Below are positions 1-11,769 of a DNA stretch of 64,000 nt, in pieces. How positions within the stretch are numbered: position 1 is the first letter of the stretch; every line of letters begins with the position of its first letter. The stretch is taken from assembly GCF_910592395.1 (NCBI RefSeq), contig NC_088310.1, positions 6,829,501-6,893,500 on the forward strand, written 5' to 3'. The DNA comes from Lineus longissimus. Its lineage: Eukaryota > Nemertea > Pilidiophora > Heteronemertea > Lineidae. The notes under the pieces were generated by a model that saw only the letters and a program-made list of their open reading frames with translations, was not told the origin of the DNA and ran no database searches. The translations under genes and the position numbers were made by a program.

Positions 1-887
1 TGTTGCGGTCAAGTTCCACCCCATACTAATTAGACAGTCTCAAAGACTTTACCAAAAGCCCCTTACAGGAGTTGGCATACTGTTGTAAATACATAATGTT
101 GCAGTGAAATTAATCACCACCGGCACAAACCAGTACTGTCTCACAGGGGACATCTAGTTCTCTCTATACGAATAATGCATTGATTGAAAGAAAGCAGCAT
201 ACTGTACAGCAAGTACAGATGTTACATTAGTTATGTTTCAGATAGATGCAAGTACATGGTGGCTCTAGTATTAGACTAGGCATGTCATGTTTTATTGGAT
301 TTTGAACATTTTGTTATATGGAAGTTCCATTGATTTACACATTGTGTACTAAACGATGTTGTATGTATTACTCTCCTTCATGAAAAAAGAAAACACTAGG
401 TACCAAGTACATGAAGTACATGTAGAGATGTCGAGTCCCTGCGTTAAGTGAAACTGTTGTTGCTTGTCAGTTGTCATGCTTGTTCATGTACTGAGGAAGA
501 TCAAGAGCACAGCAGCTTAGATACATCACAAACTGCCTATGGGAGTTCACTGAAACAAACTGATGCCTGTCGGGCGAATATTCATACAAATATATGTACT
601 GGTGTATAAACAGAACAGCAAAACAAGTTGCATCAGAAACGAACATGGAATTCAACTCAATTGACTTCAAGTAGCAGTTCAGAAAACCACAATTATTCTA
701 GAAGTTTTAGTTGAAAGGATGCTTCAGGAAAATGCTTGATACATGCGCCATTGGCATTGCTATGCTATGTACCGGTATTGCAGCGATTTAAACACTACAT
801 GTACAGGAACATGGATGCCACTTGAACAAAGTCCTGGGTCGGCCGACAACCACATTTGACTTACAGATCAATATGACCGCCACTTAC
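1..887. other. Non-coding: intron or 3' continuation of the reticulon-like gene
   Basis: I see no convincing exon here on either strand. If the minus-strand gene is a reticulon, this is the start of the intron that follows its microexon, and the exons for the membrane domain should lie beyond the left edge. I looked for a minus-strand DLIYWR-type reticulon domain start and found none. The minus-strand ORF at 467-670 has no splice context or recognisable motif. Confidence 0.5.
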
Positions 888-917
888 CTCGTGGATCAAT
901 GTTCTTCATCCAGGGGC
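888..917 (-). CDS. 30-bp microexon of a reticulon-like gene
   Basis: On the minus strand a pyrimidine-rich acceptor ending in ttctatttcag precedes 30 bases, followed by the strong donor gtaagt. The two leading bases complete the split codon left by the upstream exon (T plus GC gives Cys). The frame then reads PWMKNIDPR with one base left over, so entry and exit are both phase 1. The phase match with the exon at 2879-3278 and the good splice sites make a real exon likely. In reticulons, a short linker like this precedes the domain that opens with a DLIYWR-like motif, but that domain is outside the window. The gene identity is therefore an inference. Confidence 0.6.
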
Positions 918-2878
918 CTGAAATAGAAAATTGATATAAATAACCAAGAGCAACAATGACACTGAGTATAATGAAAAGATAAAGCCCAAAATGTTTTTAA
1001 AAGTTGGGTTTTAAAGCGGCCGGCCAAGACAATTTAGAACATCTAGGGCTATTCCAATGAAGAGGATGTTATTGAATAAGCAGCCTGCAGGAGGCAAAAC
1101 ATTTCCACCTACTAAGGTTTGAAAACCTAATGTGAGACTGACAGGTGGCAGAGGAAGACAATTTTGACATGCATGGAACTTTGTTCGATGAGCATCAAAA
1201 TTACCTACAATAATAGCACAGAAAAAGTGGAAAGGATGGTTCCATTTCTAATTTTTCAAACACATCATCCGAATCGGAATCAGATGAAGAATCCATGTTT
1301 GACACTGTCGCTGATTGTGGGTTGCAGCTTCACAAATCAAAATAACTTTGACTTAAACAAAGCAGACGAAATACGAAAGTCGAATGATTGGGCCCCTCTG
1401 GCTCAGCCTCTGACTGCACCTCTGGTCAGGCCTACATGTGCCAAAATGGTATTGCATTGCACATGATAATATGTATGTTGACAATTAAACCTAGATTTGC
1501 ATTGAATATTGGGTCGATCAACGCCATAAGTCTAATCATTAATTGCGAGGCATTTGGTGATATCGAAGTGAGGAAAACAAAAGAATGACTGACTGACAGA
1601 TCAATTTTGTCTCGGCAGCTGTCACCGGTCTTTCGAAATGGTCCGAATAGCCACAGACCAAAGACATGAAAGATCATGGCAACTTAACTCTGAAAACACA
1701 CCAGTTTAAACAGAGGCCAAAAGAGTTCTGTAAGTTGTTATTTTGAAAGCATGTTTTAAAAGCTAAAAAAACAAGCACTTCATTATTATCAAATCATTTT
1801 GTGGGCAGGTTATACATAGTAAGTATTACAGTTCATGCCCATGCAGGTAGCCTAAAAATTCTGAGTATGATCTCTATCTAAAATATTGAACTTCGGCTGG
1901 ACTATCTATTTGACAGGCCTGAGCAATAAATGGTGTCATCGTTATAATATGTTTACAAGGTTTATACACCAGCCAAAGGCCTACTGTAACAGTCAGGCAT
2001 ACAGTCTAGACATAAAAATAATGAATAGTATTATTAGCTTATGAAAATATCCATTATACAAAGTTCAAGGTCAGATGGTCACTTCACAATCACATGCACC
2101 GGGACCGGCACTTTGACATTGTATAAAATGTATGCATGATTGAATCACTTTGTCACGTGTTGGGGCAACTGGCCAAAGGTCAGATACTGACATGACTGAT
2201 AAACTTCAGTCACTTGTGACTAATGTCTTTGATGAAATGAGGTAGTTTACTGGAACAATGTAGTATAGGTGACTTGGCAAAAGAAACTTACAATAATACA
2301 TCTACACCTTCTACAAATTTGATTCTACTCTAGCTGAGTTCATATATATTTCATGCAGAGAAGGTGCAGTTCCAGTTTCCCTGCTCAATATAAGATCAAT
2401 AGACCCTTTTACACCAGGAGGAGGAAGTCATTGCGGGCCCAAACAAACCTAAATATAGGCACAACGAACAAAAGATCATGTGGTGGGCAACCTTGTGGTC
2501 TTTTGTTTGCTGCTTGTTTGTTGTGGCCTTCAGTGGCTTCCTTCGCCTGGACTGGTGTGAGGGACTCTGCAATCATTCTTATCATCAGCAAACACATTAC
2601 AATTGATGGCAAGGTGACAACAAATAAAACCGGACAGTTTGAATTTCGATTGGCGGTAACTAGTGTAACGATAAGCTGTTCTGCTGTGTTAACACCGACT
2701 ATCACGTGTCATCATGTCTTCTCTAAACATTGCAACACATCCCTGAAATGATTGGATGTCGACATGAGTTATAGGCCTAGGCTACATGTAAACTACATTT
2801 GCGAGTCGGCCGCTGACCGACTTGCGAATGTGGTCTACATCATGCATTCTTTCCTCATATTTTCACGCAAGAACTTAC
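918..2878 (-). other. Intron of the reticulon-like gene
   Basis: This is the gap between the donor at 2877-2878 (gtaagt on the minus strand) and the acceptor at 918-919. Several ORFs of 60-130 codons cross it, for example plus-strand 2353-2751 and minus-strand 2409-2705. None has family motifs or coherent splice sites, and I regard them as chance. No repeat or RNA gene stands out. Confidence 0.55.
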
Positions 2879-3278
2879 AGCATGTTCCCTCGCATGAAGA
2901 TCCTCCCGATTTTGCGCTTTCCAGCGGCGCAGCTGCCTCTTTGGTCAGAGATGAATCGGGCTGGAAAAAGGAGTCGATTTGGGAAGATGTTGGTGGTGCT
3001 GGTTCCGGTGCTGCTGGCTCGGGCTCAGGCGGTGCCGATGGCTTTTTCGCTGGGGAATCAAATCCAAGCAAATCTGCAGTGTTTGCTTCTGCTTCAGAGG
3101 CTAATGGGTCTGGCAGGGGCTCTGACCCCGTATATAGGTCTTCTTCAGCTTCATCGTTTGTGCTTGTGACGGGCTCTATGTGATCTTCAGGCTCGTCGTG
3201 TGCTGCATGTTCCAGCTTCTCGAAGTCGTCGAAGTTGTTGTCCAAAGAGTGGGCGGGTTCCCTTTCAGAGTCATCCAT
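2879..3278 (-). CDS. First coding exon of a probable reticulon: acidic, proline-rich N-terminus
   Basis: The ATG at 3278 lies in a good initiation context (aacATGG). It opens 133 codons plus one base, ending at a gtaagt donor. The protein begins MDDSEREPAHSLDNNFDDF and is very rich in Asp, Glu, Pro, Ala and Ser, with no membrane segment. An acidic DDFEKLEH stretch lies near residue 20, a DLLGFD motif near residue 70, and a Pro/Ala-rich stretch follows. Long, acidic, disordered N-termini of this kind are typical of reticulons, in which the conserved double-hairpin ER-shaping domain comes at the C-terminus. That domain is not in the window, so the name rests on the N-terminal style and the microexon linker only. 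Other acidic disordered proteins remain possible. The gene is divergent from SPTLC2 and probably shares its promoter region. Confidence 0.55.
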
Positions 3279-3787
3279 GTTTCAGTTCGTTTTTCACAAA
3301 CCTGTTACAAATTCAGGTGAAAAATGTTATGTGGGATTGGGGTATGTGGGACAATAAATCGAATAATCAGCACGAAATCATGAAATGAGTTCAGGACTGG
3401 ACACAAGCATGTATTTGACACTCAATGCGACGGGCTAAAATTTTTCAATGTGAGCAAGATGGCGGCGCGTGACGTCAGGGTTCAAGGGTGAAAAATTGGG
3501 GCCACTTTATACTTTTGCTGATCTCCTGAGGAATAGGCGAACGAGTTGTACTGGTGGCTCGATGGTGACTTGCTTACAGATATCCGACACAGTCGCTGTA
3601 GCTCAATGAATGGTAGATAAACAGTCTAAAAGGCTATTGTTTTTCTCTGTTTACATCGTTTTCGGCCTGTCACTTGATCATGGATATTTATTACAACGAT
3701 TCTGATTGGTTGAATAATCAGGCCCGAGTAACTTTCAGCCAATCGAGGTCTTCGTTTCAGAAACAGCGAGGGCTGATAAAAGCCATC
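3279..3787. promoter_or_regulatory. Putative bidirectional promoter between the reticulon-like gene and SPTLC2
   Basis: Only 509 bp separate the two divergent start codons. Motifs seen directly: CAAGATGGCGGC at 3455-3466 (YY1 class), the palindromic CRE TGACGTCA at 3470-3477, and two CCAAT boxes in opposite orientation, ATTGG at 3705-3709 and CCAAT at 3739-3743 (NF-Y class). No TATA box is obvious. This combination is typical of promoters of broadly expressed genes. The CCAAT boxes lie close to the SPTLC2 ATG at 3788, so its 5' UTR is probably short. Transcription start sites were not determined. Confidence 0.5.
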
Positions 3788-6700
3788 ATGGCCGCCGGGG
3801 ATGCAAACAAAATTTTGAACGGGGGAATAAAATCATGTAAAGTGAAGGAAAATGGGTTCCACAATGGTGTAACCAATGGCCATGTGGTGAATAAAGATGC
3901 TGGGGACAAGGTAACATCGATTTCTGTAAAATATTATATAGAATACTCCTCTGTCGGCGCTCTAAACTTGCTGAAGAGTTGTCATATAAGTACTTGCATA
4001 ATACACGTACATGCCTATGTACATGTATTTAGGTCTGTACACACGTACATGCCTATGTATGTTGGCCTGTACATGTGTGTTCTGATTTCCATCAGATTTT
4101 TTGCATGCCTTGGCTTGTTTGGTCATACTTCACCCATTATTCTCCCGCCATCTTCATAAATGGTTCTTTTTTAATTTGGGGCATGCCATTATCCCTATGT
4201 GTACATGTATTTAAGAAGTGCTGTACTGTCTGAGCCTGAAATTAAAAAAAGATCTGTTAGTGTTAACCTTTATTGAAAAAGTTTGTGTTTGTTTTTTCAT
4301 TTCAGGCAGAATCATGGCAAACTTCATTCTATGAAAGTTTTGAAGAGACTCCGCTGTGGGTTGCTGTCATCACATACATTGGTTATGCCTTCCTCATCGT
4401 GTTTGGCCATATCAGAGATTTTATGAGGAACAAGGGATTGGAAAAGACACATTCCGCGAAAGAAAATAAGAAATTGTGTGTAAGTTGGTTGAAATACAAA
4501 TAAAAGGCGAGATGATATAATACATGTATTTTTTTTGCTATCCAATGGCCAGTGTTGCATTAACATAATCGTGTTTGAACTATCGTTGTCCACTATTGAC
4601 TGTGGCATTGGTGATACAATCTGTTACTAGGTTTAGTATTATGTTTGCTGACATTTTACGCATATGAAAGATTGACCAGTCTGTCTGAAGTACAAATTAC
4701 TACCAGGGTGGGGTCAGGGTTCACAGACCTTACACCTGATTCTTCCAAGTGAAGAAATATTAGACCTTTTAGACTTTAATTAAAGACAATCACTGTTTTT
4801 ACATTTATGTATATATATCTAAACTAGAGTACTTGACATAGGTGCTAGATCTAAATTTTATTTGGCAAATGTGCGTATTTTTCTCAATTGTCTTATCTTA
4901 TCAATTTTGAACTTACAAATAAGAGGTCATAACATTCGTGGCATCAACTTAAAATGCACTATGATAACGCAATTTCAATTGTATAGTTTTGTATTTTCAG
5001 GGTTTTGTTCCGCTGTATCAAAGCTTTGAAAGTTTCTACACCCGAAACTTGTACATCCGAATTCGAGATTGTTGGAACCGGCCAATTGGAAGCGTGCCTG
5101 GTGCAGAAATTGAGCTCCTGGATAGAAAATCCCCCGATTATGGATGGAATTTTGAGTACGTATTTGGTGATGAGCACCCGGTCGATTGACTGTATCAATA
5201 AATGAAACTCGAACTAGTCTCTATTAATATGGGCAATCCGGGCTACATGCTAATTTTGCTCCATTGAGTATATTAGAATTGGCTTGACGAAATGTCCAAT
5301 TGGACTTGCCACTGAAGTTGACATAGAATTTTTTTTCTTGACATTACCCAGCAGTGTGCCTGGGATTCTCTGAAGGATCCAGGGAACTGAGATAACAATG
5401 GAATAATTACTGGAAATTTCCATATTCAATTCTATGACACCTATTATGCCAATTTTAATACACTGTCAGAGTCACTGCTGCTGTAAAGAATGAATAATTC
5501 AGCTTATGATTTTATAATCTGTATTTGTAAATGATCGTCAATAGGCCTACTCGAACTGTTGGTAAATTCTGTGCACTTTGTCTCTAGAATGAGTACAGCT
5601 GTCCCATCTGCACCACATTAAGTAGAGTAGGATAATGTTTATCTTTGAGAATTATTGTTTGAAGCATTTGTTGAGGTGGGGAATACAGGATTTCCTGAAA
5701 CTCAACCTTATTGGACTGCACCTGTGTCTGTCTAAAGTCATGAATTGAATACTCATGGATACTATTTACCAGGTTTTATTTGAAGCAGTCTGAAGCTCCA
5801 ACCTCAGTCAAACTATGTTAAGAGCTCATCACCATCATCAATCATGAGGCCTTTTACCATTAGAAAGGCATACCATAATGACTTGTTCACTGCAGATACA
5901 TGACATGAATGAAATACATAACAGACGCTTGTTTTACAGGTTTGCAGGGTCGCGCACCAAGGCCCTCAACATGGGATCCTACAACTACCTTGGATTTGCC
6001 GAAAACCATGGGATATGTGCCAATGAGTCAATTGAAGCAACCAAAAAGTTTGGCCTGGGCGTGTCAAGTGCTCGCCAGGAAATTGGTAAGTGACAATCAG
6101 GCCAGAACTTGCATTGTCTTGGTCTTGGGACTAGGCATGTGACTCTCATTTCCAATCCCATTTCCTTCCATGGGCATGTGATTGCTCTTGGCTGCTATAA
6201 GTGACACTTCCAGTGGAAATGATATGTCCTTACATACATCGATGAAAAACAAATGTGTTGGTTCATTTTGCACAGCAGTACAATGTTATTTTCTGACTAG
6301 TCTGACCTACAAAATATCTTTGATGACCTCAGGATGGGAAGTACTAGTAATTAGTACTCTCTTTCTCATGAAACAACAACTAAAGTCATTTTGGCACAAA
6401 ATAAACTATAAAGATTCAGACAAGAGCAATTTGAAATGATGCCTCCCTGTAAGTTTTGACTACTGATCTTTCAGGCACAGTTGACATTCACCAGCAACTT
6501 GAAGAATTGGTTGCAGAATTCGTCAATCAGGAGGCTGCCATTACATTCGGCATGGGCTTTGCCACCAATTCAATGAACCTCCCAGCTCTAGTTGGACAGG
6601 TGAGTAGATTTCATCCACGCCTTCTTCTTCTTAACCAAATAAATGTTTCAACAAATATTGGATTTGTTATGAAACAACACTACACTGTGGTATATAATGG

Positions 6701-9187
6701 AAAATGGATTTGGAGTTTCTTGTCTCAAAAATTTTTTTGATATGAAAAAGACATCCACATTAACAAAAAGTCATCAGCTGACAACACGTTTTTATAAGGA
6801 AGCTGTGTAAACTGGTGCGTCTCCACTGGTAGACCTGGGTCTAAAAAATTATGTTCTCTTTCAGGGTTGCCTTATCCTGAGTGATGAATTGAACCATGCA
6901 TCTCTTGTCCTCGGATCGAGATTGTCCCACGCTGTAATCAAGACTTTCAAACATAACGGTAAGAACTTTGAAACGATCGATAGACCTACCAGCGGCCTTT
7001 TCACCGCACTGTAGTACTTGCAATATTGTTTGTTAGAGATGAAGCCAGTGTTTTGATTCTGTATCTTGACACACATGTCTTGGAGTTTACTACAATTGAG
7101 AAATCCTGTTTCAATTTCAGATATGAAAAATCTGGAGTTCCGTCTACGTGAAGCTGTGATATATGGTCAACCTCGTACCCATCGTCCATGGAAGAAAATC
7201 CTGATAGTCGTTGAAGGAATATACAGCATGGAAGGCTCTATTGTAAAACTCCCAGAAGTTGTGGCATTGAAGAAAAAATACAAGGCGTACATTTACTTGG
7301 ACGAAGCGCACAGTATTGGTGCCAGTGGACCAACAGGAAGGGGCATTGTTGAATACTTTGGACTTAATCCCAGGGATATCGATATTATGATGGGCACTTT
7401 CACCAAAAGTTTTGGCGCATCTGGGGGCTACATCGCTGGATCTAAGGTACAAATAGCCTTCACTGAGATATGTTCTATACCGTCTGGAACTAACTGTCGA
7501 ACCTCTCTAATATACAGGCATTGAGACTAGAAAATGTTGTCCTTGAGAGATGTCCTGCCAATGAATTAGAATTGAAATATTTCATGCTTTTGACGGCACA
7601 TTTTCAAAGAGGGGTCCATATCTAATTAATCCAATAATGCAGATGGTTCAAGTTTTTGACCCTTTTGTATTTTCATTTCAGAAAATCATTGATCATCTTC
7701 GTAGCCACTCACACAGCGCCATCTATGCGACGAGTATGTCACCAGCGGTGGCACAGCAGGTCATCACGAGCATGAGGATGATCAGTGGAAAGGATGGTAG
7801 CGGAGAGGGTAGGCATTGTGATAGAAGATTTTTCCAGTCTGATGCGATGGCGTCGATATCCTCTTTTTATTTCCCGGCAAGCTCAAACAAATCATCTGTC
7901 CATTGACTTGTGTCCATTTGGGCAATCACCTGAAAAACTTACCTCTCTCTGAAAAGGCGTCCGGAGAGTAAACTGACCTCTTCCTGAAAAGATGCCTGAG
8001 GAGTATTCAGGTCTTGGACTCGCAGAGCTGACAGCATACCAGCAGGCTATGACTGCATATCACGAATGACATCAACCAATTTGGTGCCTCCTCTGTTGAT
8101 TCTGCCTCAATATAATATTGCGATATGTTTCAGGTAAGAGACGAATCGATCAGCTTGCCTGGAACACGCGGTATTTCCGCCGACGGCTTCACGAGATGGG
8201 ATTTATCATCTATGGTAATAAAGATTCGCCTGTCGTACCCTTGATGTTATTCATGCCGGCCAAAATTGCGTAAGTACAACTATTTTATCAGGAGTTAAAT
8301 GCCGATTTCTTCAGAATTTGTCAGGGGGTACTTTACATTTAAGAATGATTTGAAAGGTACTGGTATCGGCCTGAGGTTTAGTTCCAAGGGCTCTGTTAAA
8401 GACACCCTTGAGGCTGACAATAGGTCATTTCTTCATCTTGCAGTGCGTTTGGTCGTGAGACCCTCAAGCGAGGATTGGCGACTGTTGTTGTTGGATTTCC
8501 TGCCACTCCCATTATCGAGTCCAGGGCACGTTTCTGCTTATCGGCCGCCCACACTAAAGAGAGTCTAGATTTTGTGAGTAGAAACATTGTATGGATCTTC
8601 TGTGATCTACTGCATTCTAAGCCATTTTTTCTGAAGATTGAGACTAAGCATTGAAGTAATCCCCATGTTTATTTAGAGATGGACTTCCTGCTTCTACTAG
8701 ATAAATGGAGAATTGCAGTTTTGAAATTTGCCAAATCTTTCAATATTGCATTTTGTATTCCAGGCACTTGGGGTTATCAGCGAAGTTGGTGACTTGTTGA
8801 AGTTGAAGTACTCTAACAAACCAAAAGATCCTGGATTTTCGGAATCAGATAAAGGATTCTTTGCTGCTCATCTGGTGAGTATTTTCCTGTTTTCTCGAAA
8901 AGGATCTACACGAGGGCTCTTTCTTTGGGTTCAAGAATTCTATTAGATTGAAAGGCAGAGTCTTGTCTGTAAGTGCTCTTAGGCTGTGGAATACTCTTCA
9001 TAGTGACATATATAGAAAGAGCACTTAATATTATGGTTCAGGAGACAGAAGTTATCACTACGACTGGGACCGACTTATTCCGGCACCTGTGGCCATATGA
9101 CTGCCTTGTACTATAACGTAATGAAATATATACTCTATTCTATTATATCTTATCTTCCAGTCCAAAGAGCTGTCCGGATCAAACTGA
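3788..9187 (+). CDS. SPTLC2: Serine palmitoyltransferase subunit 2 (long-chain base subunit 2), complete
   Basis: This PLP-dependent enzyme subunit condenses L-serine with palmitoyl-CoA to 3-ketodihydrosphingosine, the first step of sphingolipid synthesis, at the ER membrane together with SPTLC1. The 12 coding exons are 3788-3910, 4306-4479, 5001-5155, 5940-6085, 6475-6599, 6865-6958, 7121-7446, 7682-7808, 8134-8269, 8444-8573, 8764-8874 and 9161-9187. All have GT-AG borders with matching phases and sum to 1674 bases (557 residues plus stop; vertebrate SPTLC2 is about 560). Exon 2 holds the N-terminal membrane helix ([16 protein letters not shown]). Exons 4-6 hold [14 protein letters not shown] and [14 protein letters not shown]. 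Exon 7 holds [10 protein letters not shown] and the PLP-lysine motif [13 protein letters not shown], with the lysine codon at 7405-7407 (residue 368). Exon 10 holds [18 protein letters not shown]. An in-frame ATG at 3680 would add 36 residues, but CCAAT boxes lie inside that stretch, so 3788 is preferred. The last coding exon has only eight codons. Confidence 0.96.
7121..7446 (+). CDS. SPTLC2: SPTLC2 exon 7: catalytic core with the PLP-binding lysine
   Basis: This is the largest exon of the gene (326 bp, entering in phase 1 and leaving in phase 0). It covers the conserved [20 protein letters not shown] block, then [20 protein letters not shown], then the Asp of [10 protein letters not shown] that contacts the PLP ring nitrogen in this fold, and finally the Schiff-base lysine in [12 protein letters not shown]. 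All residues expected of an active SPTLC2 are present. SPTLC1 lacks this lysine, which identifies the gene as the catalytic subunit. Confidence 0.96.
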
Positions 9188-11280
9188 GCCAGAAGTAGAC
9201 CAAGAAATCGTTGCTCACAGCTGAACCAATGTACACCCAGCACTACACCGAACCAGTACATTTAACTTTATCAAACGTAATCTTCCATGATAGTATGATG
9301 TTTACAGAGACAGTATCAGTTCTTTTGTAAAACGATTGGTGATATATTTTCTATAATTTATTATATGCATACTTGGTAATGATCTTGACTTAGTAAAATA
9401 TTTATTCCTTTTTTTTCTGGTGACACACAGATGTGCTAAGATTTAAGTATTAAGGGACTCTACTATATTTCCATACAACTACTGGTGACAATTACTGGTG
9501 ACATTTGCCTCAAAGAAAGTTAAAAGGTTGAACAAAACCAATCATTATTCAATCGACAATCGCCACATCACTGGCCAGTACATACCTCGGCAATACAATA
9601 ACATTACCTGGAGTCAGATTTCATCAAAGTAGAAATATGCAGAGTGGAAGACAACATGTTTTCTTTGAGGTGGGTGCTACCATAAGTCATTGACTAATGC
9701 GAGGCATTTGGTGCAACGCAGTAATCACTGTGTATTATCTGATGAGCCCAAACTTCAGATTTCATGCTTTAATAATTCAGAAATGGGAACAGCTGTGAAA
9801 TATTTTGTCCTTATTTCTAAAAGTGCCAATTCAGGTCTTACATCTGATACAAGCCCTAGGCCCTGAATCGGCAGGTCCAGGGCCTGATACCCAGACTCGG
9901 TGGACTTTGTTATGTGTTGCGGGCATTCAATATATTAAACATACTTGATGTAGTGTAATCAGTTTTACTAGTATTATTACTAGTATTATATTAAGCACTA
10001 ATGTGATAATTTCTCTTAGTTGGCAATTCTGCTCTGAGATAGAGGAATGTGTCAACATTTGTAAATAGTAATCTTACTTGTTCTGGAGAACAAGGGATTG
10101 GCATACTGTAAACCCATAATTCTTCGCAAGCTTCTTATTTTACTGATTTTAATTTCCACTAACAAAATATTTTGGCAGCAAATTCAGGTCTTTTCAACTG
10201 ATTATTTAAGAGAGTGCCAATAGTATTTTCAATATGAGAAAGGGTTTGCAGTGCATTTTATGCTTTCTTTCTGTTTTCTCCACAGTTGAACATGTTGAAG
10301 GGATTATCGTCTGCTCTTAACAATGCCCCTTTGTTTCCCATGCCTGTGTCTGTGTCAAAGCAGGCATGAATGAACCTGTCCCAAATGTAGACTCTATAAC
10401 TCATTTCTATAGTATTTTGTTACACGAGCTTCTGAATCCAATGCTACATAATCGAGAGTTTGGCTGACTAGAGGTATATTTTCATACATGTAGGCGTTGA
10501 AAACATAAAAGTGGGGCGAAAAAGGTGGCTGTGCGAAATTCTCTTTAAACATGTTAAATAGAGTTTTACGCGGCTACTGAGCACTTTGTCTACTGCTGCT
10601 CCTGACCTAACCCCTGTCGCGATTAATCCGATGAAATGCTTACGTCTGCTTCACTTTGCTACATAATACAGCCTGCTGAACACTGCATATTTATTCTGAT
10701 CAAAAGATTTTTATTTTGTAAATACGCACATATCAAACATGTAAACATGTATTTGCCCATGTGTAAATATTCTGCTTTTGGCAATTTCACTCAACCTATA
10801 ACAGAACCAAATGATTGGTGCAACCATTTATAATCAAAATGGCAGCATGTATAGTAAAGGCCTTTGTGTTAAATTGGTTAAGGACTTTCGAGATTTGCGG
10901 CTGAGAGCTAAGGGCACTTTGGACGATTGTCAAAAAGTGTCACATTGTCCTTACAATAAATGTATAATTAATGGGACTGGGATGTTAAAAGTGAAGACTG
11001 AAGACTAATTTATTCTTTGTTATCTGTCTGATTTTGTAGTACAGTTGTGAACTTTACATCCGTTCTTGTATGATGATTTGTTTTGAGGTTAATCTGCGAA
11101 TAATCCTCAAAGATCATTTTATTTCAAGACCCACTGATTATGTGCATCTTTTGTCTTTCATGAACACCTTACATTTACTTTCTATCATTCCACGAAATAT
11201 ATAATTGTCCAGGTGACAGGTCCAATCAGCGTCACACGTTTCTGTTGATCTCATGCTTACAAAATGTTGTAAACGTGGAG
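9188..11280. other. SPTLC2 3' UTR and downstream DNA
   Basis: AT-rich sequence without a supported ORF. Candidate poly(A) signals downstream of the stop are ATTAAA at 9934-9939 and AATAAA at 10955-10960, and the transcript end cannot be decided from sequence. I see no other structure. Confidence 0.4.
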
Positions 11281-11769
11281 TGTAGTATGTGTATCACAAC
11301 AATGAAGAGGCTCTTTCATATTTACCAGACGTGTACATGTACATGTAGTATGTGTATCACAACAATGAAGAGGCTCTATCATATTTACCAGATGTGTACA
11401 TGTACATGTAGTATGCGTATCAGAACTATGAAGAGACTCTTTCGTATTTACCAGATGTGTACATGTACATGTAGTATGTGTATCACAACAATGAAGAGGC
11501 TCTATCATATTTACCAGACGTGTACATGTACATGTAGTATGTGTATCACAACAATGAAGAGGCTCTATCATATTTACCAGACGTGTACATGTACATGTAG
11601 TATGTGTATCACAACAATGAAGAGGCTCTATCATATTTACCAGACGTGTACATGTACATGTAGTATGCGTATCAGAACTATGAAGAGACTCTATCATATT
11701 TACCAGATGTGTACATGTACATGTAGTATGCGTATCAGAACAAGGAAGAATATTTACCAGATGTGTAGT
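11281..11769. repeat. 63-bp minisatellite, about 7.8 copies
   Basis: The unit starts agtatgtgtatcacaacaat and ends gtgtacatgtacatgt. Its start recurs every 63 bp (for example 11284 and 11347). Two subtypes alternate: one with tgtgtatcacaacaatgaagaggctc (units 1, 2, 4, 5, 6) and one with tgcgtatcagaactatgaagagactc (units 3 and 7). The last unit is truncated and lacks part of the core. Because 63 is divisible by 3, the array stays open on both strands (plus 11245-11814, minus 11257-11940), which I read as a consequence of the period and not as a gene. The acatgtacatgt segment is self-complementary. Confidence 0.9.

Noticed and set aside
3680-3787. Upstream in-frame ATG extending SPTLC2 by 36 residues
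   Set aside because: The extension overlaps two CCAAT boxes of the likely promoter and does not resemble the N-terminus of known SPTLC2 proteins; kept only as an alternative.
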